From positions 957,071 through 1,021,070 of the forward strand of contig NZ_LMJB01000005.1 in assembly GCF_001429765.1 (NCBI RefSeq): DNA of 64,000 bases, read 5' to 3'. The notes beneath the pieces were generated by a model. That model saw nothing but the letters and a program-made list of their open reading frames with translations, was not told the DNA's origin and made no database searches. The translations under genes and the position numbers were made by a program. This DNA is from Flavobacterium sp. Root901 (GTDB lineage: Bacteria > Bacteroidota > Bacteroidia > Flavobacteriales > Flavobacteriaceae). Below are positions 37,156 through 45,324 of the stretch, one piece after another (positions within the stretch are counted from its first letter, which is position 1; each line of letters begins with the position of its first letter).

Positions 37156-37843
37156 TTTCAAAGCCCCAAATTCGGAATTAGTACAGCTTAACATCTTAAT
37201 TGTTGATGATCATCCTTTTATTATCGAAGGATATAAAAATGCCATAACCCGGTATAATCCAAAAGAATACGATTTTATAATTGCACAGGCGCACGATTGT
37301 AAGTCTGCTTACGATTTGCTCGAAGATGAAAATACACCACAGTTTGAAATCGCTTTTTTAGACATCAGCATGCCGGCTTATGAAGAAAAAAATCTGTATT
37401 CCGGTGAGGATCTTGCCAAATTGATTTTAAAGAAAATGCCCTACTGTAAAATTGTTTTATTGACAATGTATACAGAATTGCTGAAAATAAAAACAATCAT
37501 AAGAACAATTAACCCAAACGGTTTAATTATTAAAAACGACCTGACTTTTGATGAATTGCTGTTTGCATTTGATAAAGTAATGAAAAGCGAAAAATATTAC
37601 AGTCAGTCGGTTGTCAAAATGCTGAATCAGGCACCACATAATTCAATAGAAATTGATGAATTTGATAAACAGATTTTGTTTCACCTTTCAAAAGGAACAG
37701 AACTAAGCGAAATGCCGCAATACATACCAATTTCTTTAACCGAAATTGAAAAACGCAGAATCAGCCTTAAAGAATTACTCAAAATACGCTCAGGCTCTGA
37801 CGATGATTTGGTAAGAGAAGCCAAGAGTAAGGGACTTTTTTAA
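37145..37843 (+). CDS. Response regulator, NarL-like
   Basis: 232 aa. The receiver (residues ~15-140) is intact: ILIVDDHPFIIEGY acidic pair, FLDISMP phospho-acceptor Asp, LLTMYTE and LIIKND with the conserved Lys. The C-terminal part (~165-232; FDKQILFHLSKGTELSEMPQ, PISLTEIEKRRISLKELL) has the outline of a LuxR/GerE helix-turn-helix but is divergent. The start ATG sits inside the kinase gene (11-base overlap), so the pair is translationally coupled. Targets are unknown. Confidence 0.88.
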   Translation: MTLNFKAPNSELVQLNILIVDDHPFIIEGYKNAITRYNPKEYDFIIAQAHDCKSAYDLLEDENTPQFEIAFLDISMPAYEEKNLYSGEDLAKLILKKMPYCKIVLLTMYTELLKIKTIIRTINPNGLIIKNDLTFDELLFAFDKVMKSEKYYSQSVVKMLNQAPHNSIEIDEFDKQILFHLSKGTELSEMPQYIPISLTEIEKRRISLKELLKIRSGSDDDLVREAKSKGLF

Positions 37844-37860
37844 AAGCTAATCCCAAAATA

Positions 37861-37907
37861 AAAATTCCAAATTCCAACGATATCAGTTTTGGAATTTGGA
37901 ATTTTTT
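37861..37907. terminator. AATTCCAAATTCC-type hairpin, bidirectional terminator
   Basis: AAAATTCCAAATTCCA pairs with TTGGAATTTGGAATTTT, followed by T run, between convergent stops at 37843 and 37926. Same sequence family as the inverted repeat at 28477-28577. Confidence 0.85.
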
Positions 37908-37925
37908 ATTTAGAATTTTAAAACC

Positions 37926-38972
37926 TTATTCATAAAGAGCATCCCAACCACGGGCTTTTAAAGCAATTTTTGTGTTAGCGCGGGTTACGATATGAATTCC
38001 TTCACTTTCATCTGCCATGTGGCCAATAATGGAGAAATTCGGATTTCCTTTTATTTTATCAAAATCATTAATATCAATTGTAAAAAGAAGTTCATAATCT
38101 TCTCCGCCGTTAATGGCAACCGTTGTGCTGTCGATATTAAATTCTTCGCAAGTTGAGATAAACTGCGGATCCAACGGAAGTTTGTCTTCATACAAATTAC
38201 AACCCACTTTTGATTGTTTGCACAAATGAATAATTTCTGAAGATAATCCGTCAGAAATATCAATCATGGAAGTTGGTTTTATTTCAAGTGCATGTAAAAG
38301 TGTACGAACATCTGTTCTGGCTTCTGGTTTCAATTGCCTTTCGACTAGATAAGTATATGGATCTAAATCTGGCTGGCTGTTTGGGTTTACCTGAAAAACC
38401 TGTTTTTCGCGTTCTAAAACCTGTAATCCCATATAAGCAGCGCCAATATCTCCGGTTACCACAAGCAGATCAGTTTGTTTGGCCCCGTTTCTGTAAACGA
38501 TTTCATTTTCATCTGCTTCACCAATAGCGGTTATGCTGATAATTAATCCTTTTTGAGATGAGGTTGTATCACCGCCAATAACATCAACTTTATATTCTTT
38601 TGCGGCGTGTGTAATGCCTTCAAATAGTTCTTCTAATGCTTCTAACGGAAAACGGTTAGAAACGGCTACAGAAACCGTAATTTGAGTTGGTTTCGCATTC
38701 ATGGCACAAATGTCAGACAGATTTACTACGACTGCTTTGTAGCCTAAATGCTTCAATGGCATATAAGCCAGGTCAAAATGTACGCCTTCAATTAATAAAT
38801 CGGTTGAAACAACGGCCTTTTTATCTTTAAAATCAAGAACAGCGGCATCATCGCCAATACTTTTTAAAGTTGATTCCTGAGTAATATCAAAATTTCGGGT
38901 TAAATGGTCAATTAAGCCAAACTCGCCTAATTGTGCTAAACTGGTACGCTGCGGATTTTTATCTTCGATCAT
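37926..38972 (-). CDS. thiL: Thiamine-monophosphate kinase
   Basis: 348 aa from the ATG at 38972. A TTG five codons upstream is less likely. ThiL phosphorylates thiamine monophosphate to thiamine diphosphate, the active cofactor. Family features: IGDDAAVLDF, VVSTDLLIEGVHFDL, HLGYKAVVVNLSDICAMNA, DVIGGDTTSS, DISDGLSSEIIHLCKQS and INGGEDYELLFTI. Cytosolic enzyme, normal length. No other thi gene is adjacent. It has its own -7 box and shares a bidirectional terminator with the two-component genes. Confidence 0.95.
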   Translation of the reverse strand: MIEDKNPQRTSLAQLGEFGLIDHLTRNFDITQESTLKSIGDDAAVLDFKDKKAVVSTDLLIEGVHFDLAYMPLKHLGYKAVVVNLSDICAMNAKPTQITVSVAVSNRFPLEALEELFEGITHAAKEYKVDVIGGDTTSSQKGLIISITAIGEADENEIVYRNGAKQTDLLVVTGDIGAAYMGLQVLEREKQVFQVNPNSQPDLDPYTYLVERQLKPEARTDVRTLLHALEIKPTSMIDISDGLSSEIIHLCKQSKVGCNLYEDKLPLDPQFISTCEEFNIDSTTVAINGGEDYELLFTIDINDFDKIKGNPNFSIIGHMADESEGIHIVTRANTKIALKARGWDALYE

Positions 38973-39001
38973 TTTTTTAGAGTGCAAAGGTTTTTAAGGT
39001 G

Positions 39002-39009
39002 CAAAGGTA
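39002..39009 (-). promoter_or_regulatory. -7 box TACCTTTG for thiL
   Basis: Perfect TAnnTTTG on the minus strand, 29 bases before the ATG at 38972. Confidence 0.5.
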
Positions 39010-39084
39010 CAAAGGATTTTTTTAAAGATGCTAAGATTCTGAGATGCTAGGGTTCTGAGGTTTTTATAGACGTCATGTATATCT

Positions 39085-39110
39085 GTAGAGACGCACCGCA
39101 GTACGTCTAC
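39085..39110. repeat. REP-like palindrome, copy 1
   Basis: GTAGAGACGCAC...CGTCTAC imperfect palindrome of 26 bases in the thiL-DinB gap. The gap (38973-39330) otherwise holds copy 2, the thiL -7 box, and the DinB promoter and operator-like site. Confidence 0.85.
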
Positions 39111-39157
39111 GCCACATATTTCAATAGTGTAAATTTTTCTTTGTCGATTCTCTTTGT

Positions 39158-39183
39158 GTAGACGCACTGTGGTACGCCTCTAC
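39158..39183. repeat. REP-like palindrome, copy 2
   Basis: GTAGACGCACTGTGGTACGC followed by CTCTAC, same family as copy 1, 48 bases after it. Confidence 0.85.
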
Positions 39184-39266
39184 AGTGCTTCTCTACAAAT
39201 AAACATGGCATTTTTGCAATCCGTTTTTACACCGAAAAAAAAATATTTAAATTTATTTTTTCCTGC

Positions 39267-39282
39267 TGACAAACTGTTGTCA
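39267..39282. promoter_or_regulatory. Operator-like inverted repeat TGACAA-N4-TTGTCA
   Basis: Perfect 6-bp arms with spacer ACTG, set 11 bases upstream of the -7 box at 39294, where it would cover the -33 region. A natural binding site for the WYL regulator coded two genes downstream, by position and symmetry. Confidence 0.5.
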
Positions 39283-39293
39283 CCAGCCCATTT

Positions 39294-39301
39294 TACTTTT
39301 G
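39294..39301 (+). promoter_or_regulatory. -7 box TACTTTTG for the DinB pair
   Basis: Perfect TAnnTTTG 30 bases before the ATG at 39331. TTG at 39277-39279 is 14 bases upstream, slightly short spacing. Confidence 0.55.
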
Positions 39302-39330
39302 AAGTATAGAAAATTTAAAACTTTAAAATT

Positions 39331-39810
39331 ATGAAAACGTTAGAAGCACAAGTAATTACTTCAGAAGATTTATTAAAACACTGGCAAGGCCACCGCGCAC
39401 TTACACGTCGTTTAATTGAATTATTTCCGGAGAAAGATTTTTTCGAATTTTCAATTGGAAGAATGCGTCCTTTTGCAAAATTAGTTGACGAACTTTTGGC
39501 AATTGCGGTTCCGGGTTTGAAAGGAATTGTAACTAAAGAAACCGCACCATTTTCTGAAGGAACAGAAAAACTGATTTTTAAAGCACAGTATCTTGAAAAA
39601 TGGGACGAAGCGACAGCAGAAATCAATAAATATTGGGAACAATTGTCTATTGAAGATTTCAGCGAAACCTTTAATCTTTTTGGACAATATGAGTTTCCTG
39701 TTATTCAAAATATCCTGTATTTTATTGACAATGAAATTCATCACCGCGGACAGGCATATGTGTATTTAAGAGCTTTAAATATCGAGCCGCCTTTTTTCTG
39801 GGAAAGATAA
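39331..39810 (+). CDS. DinB family protein
   Basis: 159 aa four-helix-bundle protein of the DinB/YfiT superfamily, which often carries a metal bound by three His. Visible features: N-terminal EDLLKHWQGHRALTRRLIEL with the first His region, and the C-terminal NEIHHRGQAYVYLRALNIEP metal-site helix. Many relatives are thiol-dependent metalloenzymes; the substrate here is unknown. Not related to E. coli DNA polymerase IV despite the name. First gene of a two-gene DinB pair facing a WYL regulator. Confidence 0.85.
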   Translation: MKTLEAQVITSEDLLKHWQGHRALTRRLIELFPEKDFFEFSIGRMRPFAKLVDELLAIAVPGLKGIVTKETAPFSEGTEKLIFKAQYLEKWDEATAEINKYWEQLSIEDFSETFNLFGQYEFPVIQNILYFIDNEIHHRGQAYVYLRALNIEPPFFWER

Positions 39811-39862
39811 TACTCTGGGTTTAAAATTATAACTTTATAAAACTAACCTAAAACTAACGGCT

Positions 39863-40360
39863 ATGAGTTTAAAAAAGATAATGTCCAATTATGCAGATTA
39901 TAATTTATGGGTAAACCAGCAATTCGTGAATTGGCTTTCGCCGAAATCCGATGCGCTGCTGTATGCCGAGGTGCCTTCGAGTTTTTCAACTATTATAAAA
40001 ACACTCGATCATATTTGGTCTACAGAAGAATATTGGTTTTCTGTTATTTCTGAAACTGATCTTTCAGAAAAGAAACCTGAAACTGAATTATCAAAAGAGG
40101 AAATCTTCGCGGGTTTGTTAAATTCATCTGCAAAATTGAAACATCTTATTAACTCATTGACAGAAGAAGATTTAGTTAAAGAAGTGGAAATTAGTAATCC
40201 GTGGTTTGAGTGCGAACTTCCGGTTTCTGAATATCTTATTCAGGTTATTAATCACGGAACTTATCACAGAGGCCAGATTGTAACCATGGGGCGGAATATA
40301 GGAATTACAGATGCCTCAAATACAGATTATAACTTCTATAATGTTATAAAACAGAAATAA
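39863..40360 (+). CDS. DinB family protein, second copy
   Basis: 165 aa, same superfamily as the upstream gene but only distantly similar. Metal-site helices include IKTLDHIWSTEEYWFSVI and VINHGTYHRGQIVTMGRNIG, with the usual HxxxHRGQ arrangement. It begins 52 bases after the first DinB gene with no promoter or terminator seen between them, so they are likely co-transcribed. Substrate unknown; the pair may act in thiol or xenobiotic stress, an inference from family habits. Confidence 0.85.
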   Translation: MSLKKIMSNYADYNLWVNQQFVNWLSPKSDALLYAEVPSSFSTIIKTLDHIWSTEEYWFSVISETDLSEKKPETELSKEEIFAGLLNSSAKLKHLINSLTEEDLVKEVEISNPWFECELPVSEYLIQVINHGTYHRGQIVTMGRNIGITDASNTDYNFYNVIKQK

Positions 40361-40363
40361 ATA

Positions 40364-40398
40364 AAAAACTCCCGAAGAGAATCTCCCGGGAGTTTTTT
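40364..40398. terminator. Bidirectional terminator
   Basis: Stem AACTCCCG / CGGGAGTT with A run before and seven T after, between the DinB pair and the convergent WYL gene whose stop overlaps its edge. Confidence 0.88.
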
Positions 40399-41357
40399 TA
40401 TAAAAGTCTTTGCTTGTTAATTTCCAGTAATTCTAAAACTCGGGTTTTTAAGTTTTCCGGTTCCAGGATTTTAGCATAATCACCAAACATCAAAAACCAT
40501 CGCGCAAAACCATTATTAAGATCACGGCACATAAATGTCATTTCGATTTCGTCTCCAATTTGTTTTTCTGAAACAAAACCATGATATTTCCTGTCAAAAA
40601 CTAAATACTTGGTAATTTTCTTTTCAACCAGAATACGCACTTTTGTTGTCAGGATAGTTTTGTCTTTGACGAGATATGTTTCCAGAGAATCATGTTCGAT
40701 TGTAAAATCTAAATCAGTTTTTTTAATACCCTGAATTCTGTCGGTTCTAAATTGTCTATAATCTTTTCTAAGGTGGCAATAGCCTAAAAAATACCAATTG
40801 TTATTATCATGAAACACCCCAACAGGTTCTAAATTTCGCTGCGTAGTTTCGTCTTTATCAAAAGTTTTATAGGTTAAAAGAATTTGCTTTTTTTCGGCAA
40901 TTCCTTCAAAAAGAATTGCCAAAGTATTTGGGGAATTATCGTTGAACATTGGCTCTGCTGTATGCATCAGAATTCTGGATTCAATGTTCGAAAGATAATC
41001 TTTATCATTACTTCTTAAAACAGATTTCAGTTTATACATCGCCGATACATAATATGTACCCAAAGACGGATCAGTAAATTTCTGCATTAATTTTTCTGCC
41101 GCAATAAAACTGCTCACTTCTTCTCGCGTAAACATAACTGGTGGAAGCCGGTAACCTTCCATCAAAGCATAACCAACTCCCGCTTCGCTGTAAATAGGAA
41201 CTCCGGAAGCTTCAAGCGTTCGAATATCTCTGTAAATAGTTCGCAGACTGCAATCAAAACGATCTGCCAATTCCTGAGCTTTTACAATTTTTTTAGATTG
41301 TAATTGAATCAGAATGGCAACAATTCGGTCAAATCGTTTTGGGCTTTCGTCGAGCAT
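40398..41357 (-). CDS. YafY-type HTH/WYL-domain transcriptional regulator
   Basis: 319 aa. The N-terminal winged HTH of the DeoR/HTH_11 type (RFDRIVAILIQLQSKKIVKA, then SLRTIYRDIRTLEASGVPIY) is followed by a WYL domain (~residues 140-225; RNLEPVGVFHDNNNWYFLGY, FRTDRIQGIK) and a WCX C-terminal part. WYL proteins sense nucleic acids or small ligands and act as repressors or activators. It converges on the two DinB genes and probably controls them through the dyad at 39267-39282; this is an inference. Confidence 0.9.
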   Translation of the reverse strand: MLDESPKRFDRIVAILIQLQSKKIVKAQELADRFDCSLRTIYRDIRTLEASGVPIYSEAGVGYALMEGYRLPPVMFTREEVSSFIAAEKLMQKFTDPSLGTYYVSAMYKLKSVLRSNDKDYLSNIESRILMHTAEPMFNDNSPNTLAILFEGIAEKKQILLTYKTFDKDETTQRNLEPVGVFHDNNNWYFLGYCHLRKDYRQFRTDRIQGIKKTDLDFTIEHDSLETYLVKDKTILTTKVRILVEKKITKYLVFDRKYHGFVSEKQIGDEIEMTFMCRDLNNGFARWFLMFGDYAKILEPENLKTRVLELLEINKQRLL

Positions 41358-41413
41358 TTTTTAAATTTCTACTATTTTGAGCTGCTAAGATAATAAGGTT
41401 AATATTTATAAAA

Positions 41414-41446
41414 ATAAAAAAAGCTGTCCCAAATTGAGACAGCTTT
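41414..41446 (-). terminator. Terminator of the barrel-protein gene
   Basis: Stem AAAGCTGTC / GACAGCTTT with 9-base loop, followed on the minus strand by a T run, 25 bases past the stop at 41471. Confidence 0.88.
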
Positions 41447-41470
41447 CTATGTGAAAATCGTAAAGCGAAT

Positions 41471-42085
41471 TTAGAATCGGTACAATAAACCAAATTGCGG
41501 CTGATCGAATATATTTTCAAACAAGTTAATGTTTAACTGAAAAGTATCAGACGAAGGACCATTTTCAGGAGAAACACTATTGTATGACAGCATATTTGCC
41601 AATACAAAAGTTACAGCGACATTTTTAGTTATAAAATAGTTTAAACCAACATTAATATCGGCGGTTATACTATTTGTTGTGTCATCAAGAACATCACTTT
41701 CGTATTTATTTCTTCCAAAACCTAAACCGGCTTCAGCATAAGCTTTAAAACGTTTTTTGTCTAATTCTAAGAAATAGTAACGGGCAAATGCACCAGCGCC
41801 AAAAACAGTTGTTTTTTCATAAGGCGTCTCTTGTTTGATACTCGCATAATCTACTTTTGCCCCGACAGCAAATTTATCATTTAGGAAATAACCAAACTTT
41901 GGACTAAATCCATAATAATCTTCTTCTCCGCCAGTACTAATTTTAATAGAACCTTCAAGAAACATATCTCCGTTTGAGAACGTAACACCTTTTGCTGAAT
42001 TCATTTCAGAATCTGCATCCATTTGTTGTGCGCTTGCGAAATAAAAAGTAAATAGCGCTAAAATAACCGAAAATTTAGTTTTCAT
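41471..42085 (-). CDS. Outer-membrane beta-barrel protein
   Basis: 204 aa. Signal peptide MKTKFSVILALFTFYFASAQ, then amphipathic strands typical of an eight-strand barrel (GYFLNDKFAVGAKVDYASIK, FARYYFLELDKKRFKAYAEA, NYFITKNVAVTFVLANML), ending with the aromatic outer-membrane signal FGLLYRF. Family is the OmpA/OprF-barrel-like group common in Flavobacterium; function unknown. The start ATG is directly preceded by a perfect hairpin in the mRNA leader. Confidence 0.85.
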   Translation of the reverse strand: MKTKFSVILALFTFYFASAQQMDADSEMNSAKGVTFSNGDMFLEGSIKISTGGEEDYYGFSPKFGYFLNDKFAVGAKVDYASIKQETPYEKTTVFGAGAFARYYFLELDKKRFKAYAEAGLGFGRNKYESDVLDDTTNSITADINVGLNYFITKNVAVTFVLANMLSYNSVSPENGPSSDTFQLNINLFENIFDQPQFGLLYRF

Positions 42086-42113
42086 AATCTTACATTTAAT
42101 TTGTTGTAAGATT
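42086..42113 (-). promoter_or_regulatory. Leader hairpin abutting the barrel-protein start codon
   Basis: In the mRNA sense, AATCTTACA-N10-TGTAAGATT is directly followed by ATG. The perfect 9-bp stem ends at the base before the start codon, so it could limit ribosome access. Confidence 0.45.
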
Positions 42114-42255
42114 AAAGTTATGTTTTTATCGTAAAATTAACTTTATCTCCGACTAAATGCGTTAAAAGTTAAGTTATCAAGTTAATATTTATAGTTTTTG
42201 GTAGGTTTTATCTTGTAAAATTTTGAATTTTAATTCAGTGGTGGAAATACTATTC

Positions 42256-42281
42256 GTAGACGCACTGCGGTGCGTCTCTAC
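42256..42281. repeat. REP-like palindrome, copy 3
   Basis: GTAGACGCACTGCGGTGCGT followed by CTCTAC; the inner AGACGCACTGC/GGTGCGTCT pairing is nearly perfect. Confidence 0.88.
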
Positions 42282-42378
42282 AATTCTGCGTCGATAACGG
42301 AACGGAAGGAAAAGTTTTTTTATAATTCGATCTCGATAACGGAATAAAATACGAAATATCTTTCCACAATATTTGTCT

Positions 42379-42404
42379 GTAGAGACGCACCGCATTGCGT
42401 CTGC
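42379..42404. repeat. REP-like palindrome, copy 4
   Basis: GTAGAGACGCACCGCATTGC followed by GTCTGC, same family, 97 bases after copy 3. Confidence 0.82.
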
Positions 42405-42536
42405 GTCCAGTAAGTCTAAGTCCGAATTAATAGCATGGATCTTAACTCCTCAGTACTTTAATGGTTTTGAAAATGATAGATTTATTCAAAATTTAATTTT
42501 GGACGGCGGTCTTAATCAGCCTTCAGCATAAACAAA

Positions 42537-42564
42537 AAACCCGATAACATTATGCTATCGGGTT
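42537..42564 (-). terminator. Terminator of lepA
   Basis: Stem AAACCCGATA / TATCGGGTTT, 8-9 base loop, followed on the minus strand by TTTTGTTT, 42 bases past the lepA stop. Confidence 0.85.
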
Positions 42565-42606
42565 TAATCTATATTCTTGATTCTTTCGTCTATTTTCTAA
42601 AAAAAC

Positions 42607-44403
42607 TTAATCATTCAATTTCAAAACAGCCATAAACGCTTCTTGCGGAATCTCAACGTTTCCTACTTGTCTCATACGTTTTTTACCTTTTTTCTGTTTT
42701 TCCAGCAATTTACGCTTACGCGAAATATCTCCACCGTAACATTTTGCGGTAACGTCTTTACGAAGTGCTTTAATAGTTTCACGAGCGATAATTTTTGCTC
42801 CAATTGCAGCCTGAATCGGAATGTCGAATTGTTGTCTCGGAATCAACTCGCGTAATTTCTCGGTCATTTTTTTACCGATGTTATAAGCGTTATCTTCGTG
42901 AATCAAAGCAGAAAGTGCATCAACAGTCTGTGCATTTAAAAGAACGTCAAGTTTAACTAATTTCGAAGTTCTCATTCCGATTGGAGAATAATCAAAAGAA
43001 GCATAACCTTTAGAAACTGTTTTTAAACGATCATAAAAATCGAATACAATTTCAGCAAGAGGCATGTCAAAATTCAACTCAACACGTTCTGTTGTTAAAT
43101 AAGTCTGATTGGTAATTAAACCACGTTTTTCAATACATAAACTCATTACGTTTCCAACGAAATCAGATTTTGTAATAATCGTAGCTTTAATATAGGGTTC
43201 TTCAACTCTGTCTAGTTTTGAAGGTTCCGGTAAATCAGATGGATTGTTTACTACCAATGCCGCTTCCGGATGTTTTTTGGTGTAAGCCAAATACGAAACG
43301 TTTGGTACTGTAGTAATTACAGTCATATCGAACTCACGTTCTAAACGCTCCTGAATAATTTCCATGTGAAGCATTCCTAAGAATCCGCATCGGAAACCAA
43401 AACCTAAAGCCGCAGAACTTTCCGGAGCAAATACCAGCGAAGCATCATTCAATTGAAGTTTCTCCATAGAAGAACGTAAATCTTCATAATCTTCGGTATC
43501 AACAGGATAAATTCCCGCAAATACCATTGGTTTTACGTCTTCAAAACCAGTAATCATATTGGTGGTAGGAACTTTAGCATCTGTAATTGTATCACCAACT
43601 TTTACTTCGCGTGCTTCTTTAATTCCAGAAATCAAATATCCAACATCTCCTGCAGAAACTACATTTTTAGGAACCTGATTTAATTTTAAAGTTCCAATTT
43701 CGTCAGCAAAATATTCATTGTCCGTAGCCATGAATTTAATTTTCTGACCTTTTTTGATTTCACCATTTACAACTCTAAAGATAACTTCGATTCCACGAAA
43801 CGGATTGTAAACCGAGTCAAAAATCAAAGCTTGTAATGGTTCTTCCGGATTTCCTTTTGGAGCCGGTATTTTTTCGATAATTGCTGCTAAAATATTTTCA
43901 ACACCAAAACCGGTTTTTCCGGAAGCGTGAATAATATCTTCTAATTTACATCCAAGTAAATCAATAATGTCATCGCTAACTTCTTCAGGGTTAGCACTAG
44001 GTAAATCAACTTTATTTAAAACCGGAATAATTTCCAGGTCATTTTCTAAAGCCAGATACAAGTTAGAAATAGTCTGCGCCTGAATACTCTGTGCGGCGTC
44101 AACGATCAAAAGTGCACCTTCGCAGGCAGCAATCGATCTTGAAACTTCGTATGAAAAATCTACGTGACCGGGAGTATCGATTAAGTTCAGGATATATTCT
44201 TCACCTTTGTAAGTGTATTCCATTTGTATGGCGTGACTTTTTATAGTAATTCCACGCTCACGCTCCAGGTCCATGTTGTCAAGCAATTGTGCTTTTTCTT
44301 CACGAGCTGTAACCGTTTGTGTAGCACCCAATAAGCGGTCTGCCAATGTACTTTTACCGTGGTCAATGTGTGCAATAATGCAAAAATTACGAATCTTCTT
44401 CAT
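42607..44403 (-). CDS. lepA: Elongation factor 4 (ribosomal back-translocase)
   Basis: 598 aa, the normal LepA length. GTPase motifs are clear: G1 [10 protein letters not shown]2 region [11 protein letters not shown]3 DTPGHVDF, G4 NKVDLP and G5 ASGKTG. Domains II and III follow, and the LepA-specific C-terminal domain ends in [20 protein letters not shown], which separates it from EF-G and TypA. It acts on stalled or mistranslocated ribosomes. Single gene with its own promoter and terminator. Confidence 0.98.
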   Translation of the reverse strand: MKKIRNFCIIAHIDHGKSTLADRLLGATQTVTAREEKAQLLDNMDLERERGITIKSHAIQMEYTYKGEEYILNLIDTPGHVDFSYEVSRSIAACEGALLIVDAAQSIQAQTISNLYLALENDLEIIPVLNKVDLPSANPEEVSDDIIDLLGCKLEDIIHASGKTGFGVENILAAIIEKIPAPKGNPEEPLQALIFDSVYNPFRGIEVIFRVVNGEIKKGQKIKFMATDNEYFADEIGTLKLNQVPKNVVSAGDVGYLISGIKEAREVKVGDTITDAKVPTTNMITGFEDVKPMVFAGIYPVDTEDYEDLRSSMEKLQLNDASLVFAPESSAALGFGFRCGFLGMLHMEIIQERLEREFDMTVITTVPNVSYLAYTKKHPEAALVVNNPSDLPEPSKLDRVEEPYIKATIITKSDFVGNVMSLCIEKRGLITNQTYLTTERVELNFDMPLAEIVFDFYDRLKTVSKGYASFDYSPIGMRTSKLVKLDVLLNAQTVDALSALIHEDNAYNIGKKMTEKLRELIPRQQFDIPIQAAIGAKIIARETIKALRKDVTAKCYGGDISRKRKLLEKQKKGKKRMRQVGNVEIPQEAFMAVLKLND

Positions 44404-44492
44404 TTTAAATATATCAGTTCTCTAACGAGTTTAAGTATTTTTTGGATGTAAATTGCGCTATAACAATTGTTTCATAGCTGCTTATTAAGGGG

Positions 44493-44500
44493 CAAAGATA
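44493..44500 (-). promoter_or_regulatory. -7 box TATCTTTG for lepA
   Basis: Perfect TAnnTTTG on the minus strand, 89 bases before the lepA ATG at 44403. Confidence 0.5.
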
Positions 44501-44567
44501 GCGCAAAGTTTTGGATTCTGGAATGATGTGCGACTGATAGTTAAAAGGCGGAATTTAATTTTTTTTG

Positions 44568-45305
44568 TTAAAATTCAAAATTAAAACCTTTTTCAGTCAG
44601 TTTCTTGTAGATTTCGGCATCAAATTTATAGAGTTTTGCCGCTCTGTGCGAAACATCTTTCTGCTTCTCATCGAGTTCCAAAAGCAGTTTCATATGAAGA
44701 ATTTTTCTGCGAAAATTAGATTTATCCAGTTCAACACCAAGAATTTCTTCATAAAGATGCATTAACTGCAGTAAGGTAAATTTTTCCGGCAGCAGATTAA
44801 ACCCAATAGGAGCCTGACGCACGCGATTTCTAAGCTGCATCAAACTAAAATCTAAAATCTCATTATGGTCAAAAATTAAATTTGGGATCTCATTAATTTT
44901 ACACCATTTTGCTTCGCGAACGGCCAAACTTGCTTTAACATTATAATCTTCCTGATTAACAAGCGTATAATATCCAATAGTTACTACACGTCGGTCCAGA
45001 ACACGATTTGGGTTTGTAAAAGCTTTTAACTGCTCCAGATAAATATTGTCCAGACTTGTAAGTTCGTACAAAATTCGCTGTGCGGCGGCATCGGCACTTT
45101 CTTCTCTTTTCAGCCAGCCTCCTAATAAACCCCAGCTTCCTTCACTTTCGCCTTCAGCATGCTGCACCAAAAGCACTTCAAGGCTTTCTTTTTTAAAACC
45201 AAAAATAACACAGTCAATTGTAATTCCTTCAACTGCAGATGTAGTAGTATTAGAAGCAGATTTGCTTTCGGTTTTAGAAGTTTTTTTAGAAGATACTGTT
45301 GCCAT
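44568..45305 (-). CDS. Nudix-derived transcriptional regulator (NrtR/AraR-like), copy 1
   Basis: 245 aa. A low-complexity Ser/Thr/Lys N-terminus (~25 aa) precedes a Nudix fold (ITIDCVIFGFKKESLEVLLV). The Nudix box is degenerate: G63...E69 are kept, but the catalytic REUXEEXG part reads R77-I-L-Y-E-L-T-S, so two catalytic Glu and the Gly are gone and hydrolysis is unlikely. Residues ~165-245 (PEKFTLLQLMHLYEEILGVE, NFRRKILHMKLL) are the winged HTH seen in NrtR-type regulators. In Bacteroidota such proteins (for example AraR of Bacteroides) are sugar-responsive regulators. It is co-directed with a paralogue 19 bases upstream and lies beside a PUL on the other strand, which it may control. Confidence 0.85.
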   Translation of the reverse strand: MATVSSKKTSKTESKSASNTTTSAVEGITIDCVIFGFKKESLEVLLVQHAEGESEGSWGLLGGWLKREESADAAAQRILYELTSLDNIYLEQLKAFTNPNRVLDRRVVTIGYYTLVNQEDYNVKASLAVREAKWCKINEIPNLIFDHNEILDFSLMQLRNRVRQAPIGFNLLPEKFTLLQLMHLYEEILGVELDKSNFRRKILHMKLLLELDEKQKDVSHRAAKLYKFDAEIYKKLTEKGFNFEF

Positions 45306-45324
45306 TTAGCCTTTATGCGTTTTT

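Larger units (their letters stand above)
42114..42606. other. Gene-free region with two REP-like palindromes
   Basis: About 490 bases between the barrel gene and lepA. It holds two REP-like copies (42256-42281, 42379-42404), a related GATAACGGAA doublet between them (near 42294 and 42333), and the lepA terminator (42537-42564). No coding frame is convincing. Confidence 0.6.

Noticed and set aside
36763..37194. 143-codon minus-strand frame opposite the histidine kinase end
   Set aside because: Sits entirely over well-supported kinase and response-regulator motifs; no features of its own.
39331..40360. DNA polymerase IV or SOS function for the DinB genes
   Set aside because: DinB-family metal-binding four-helix proteins share only the name with polymerase IV; no polymerase motifs.
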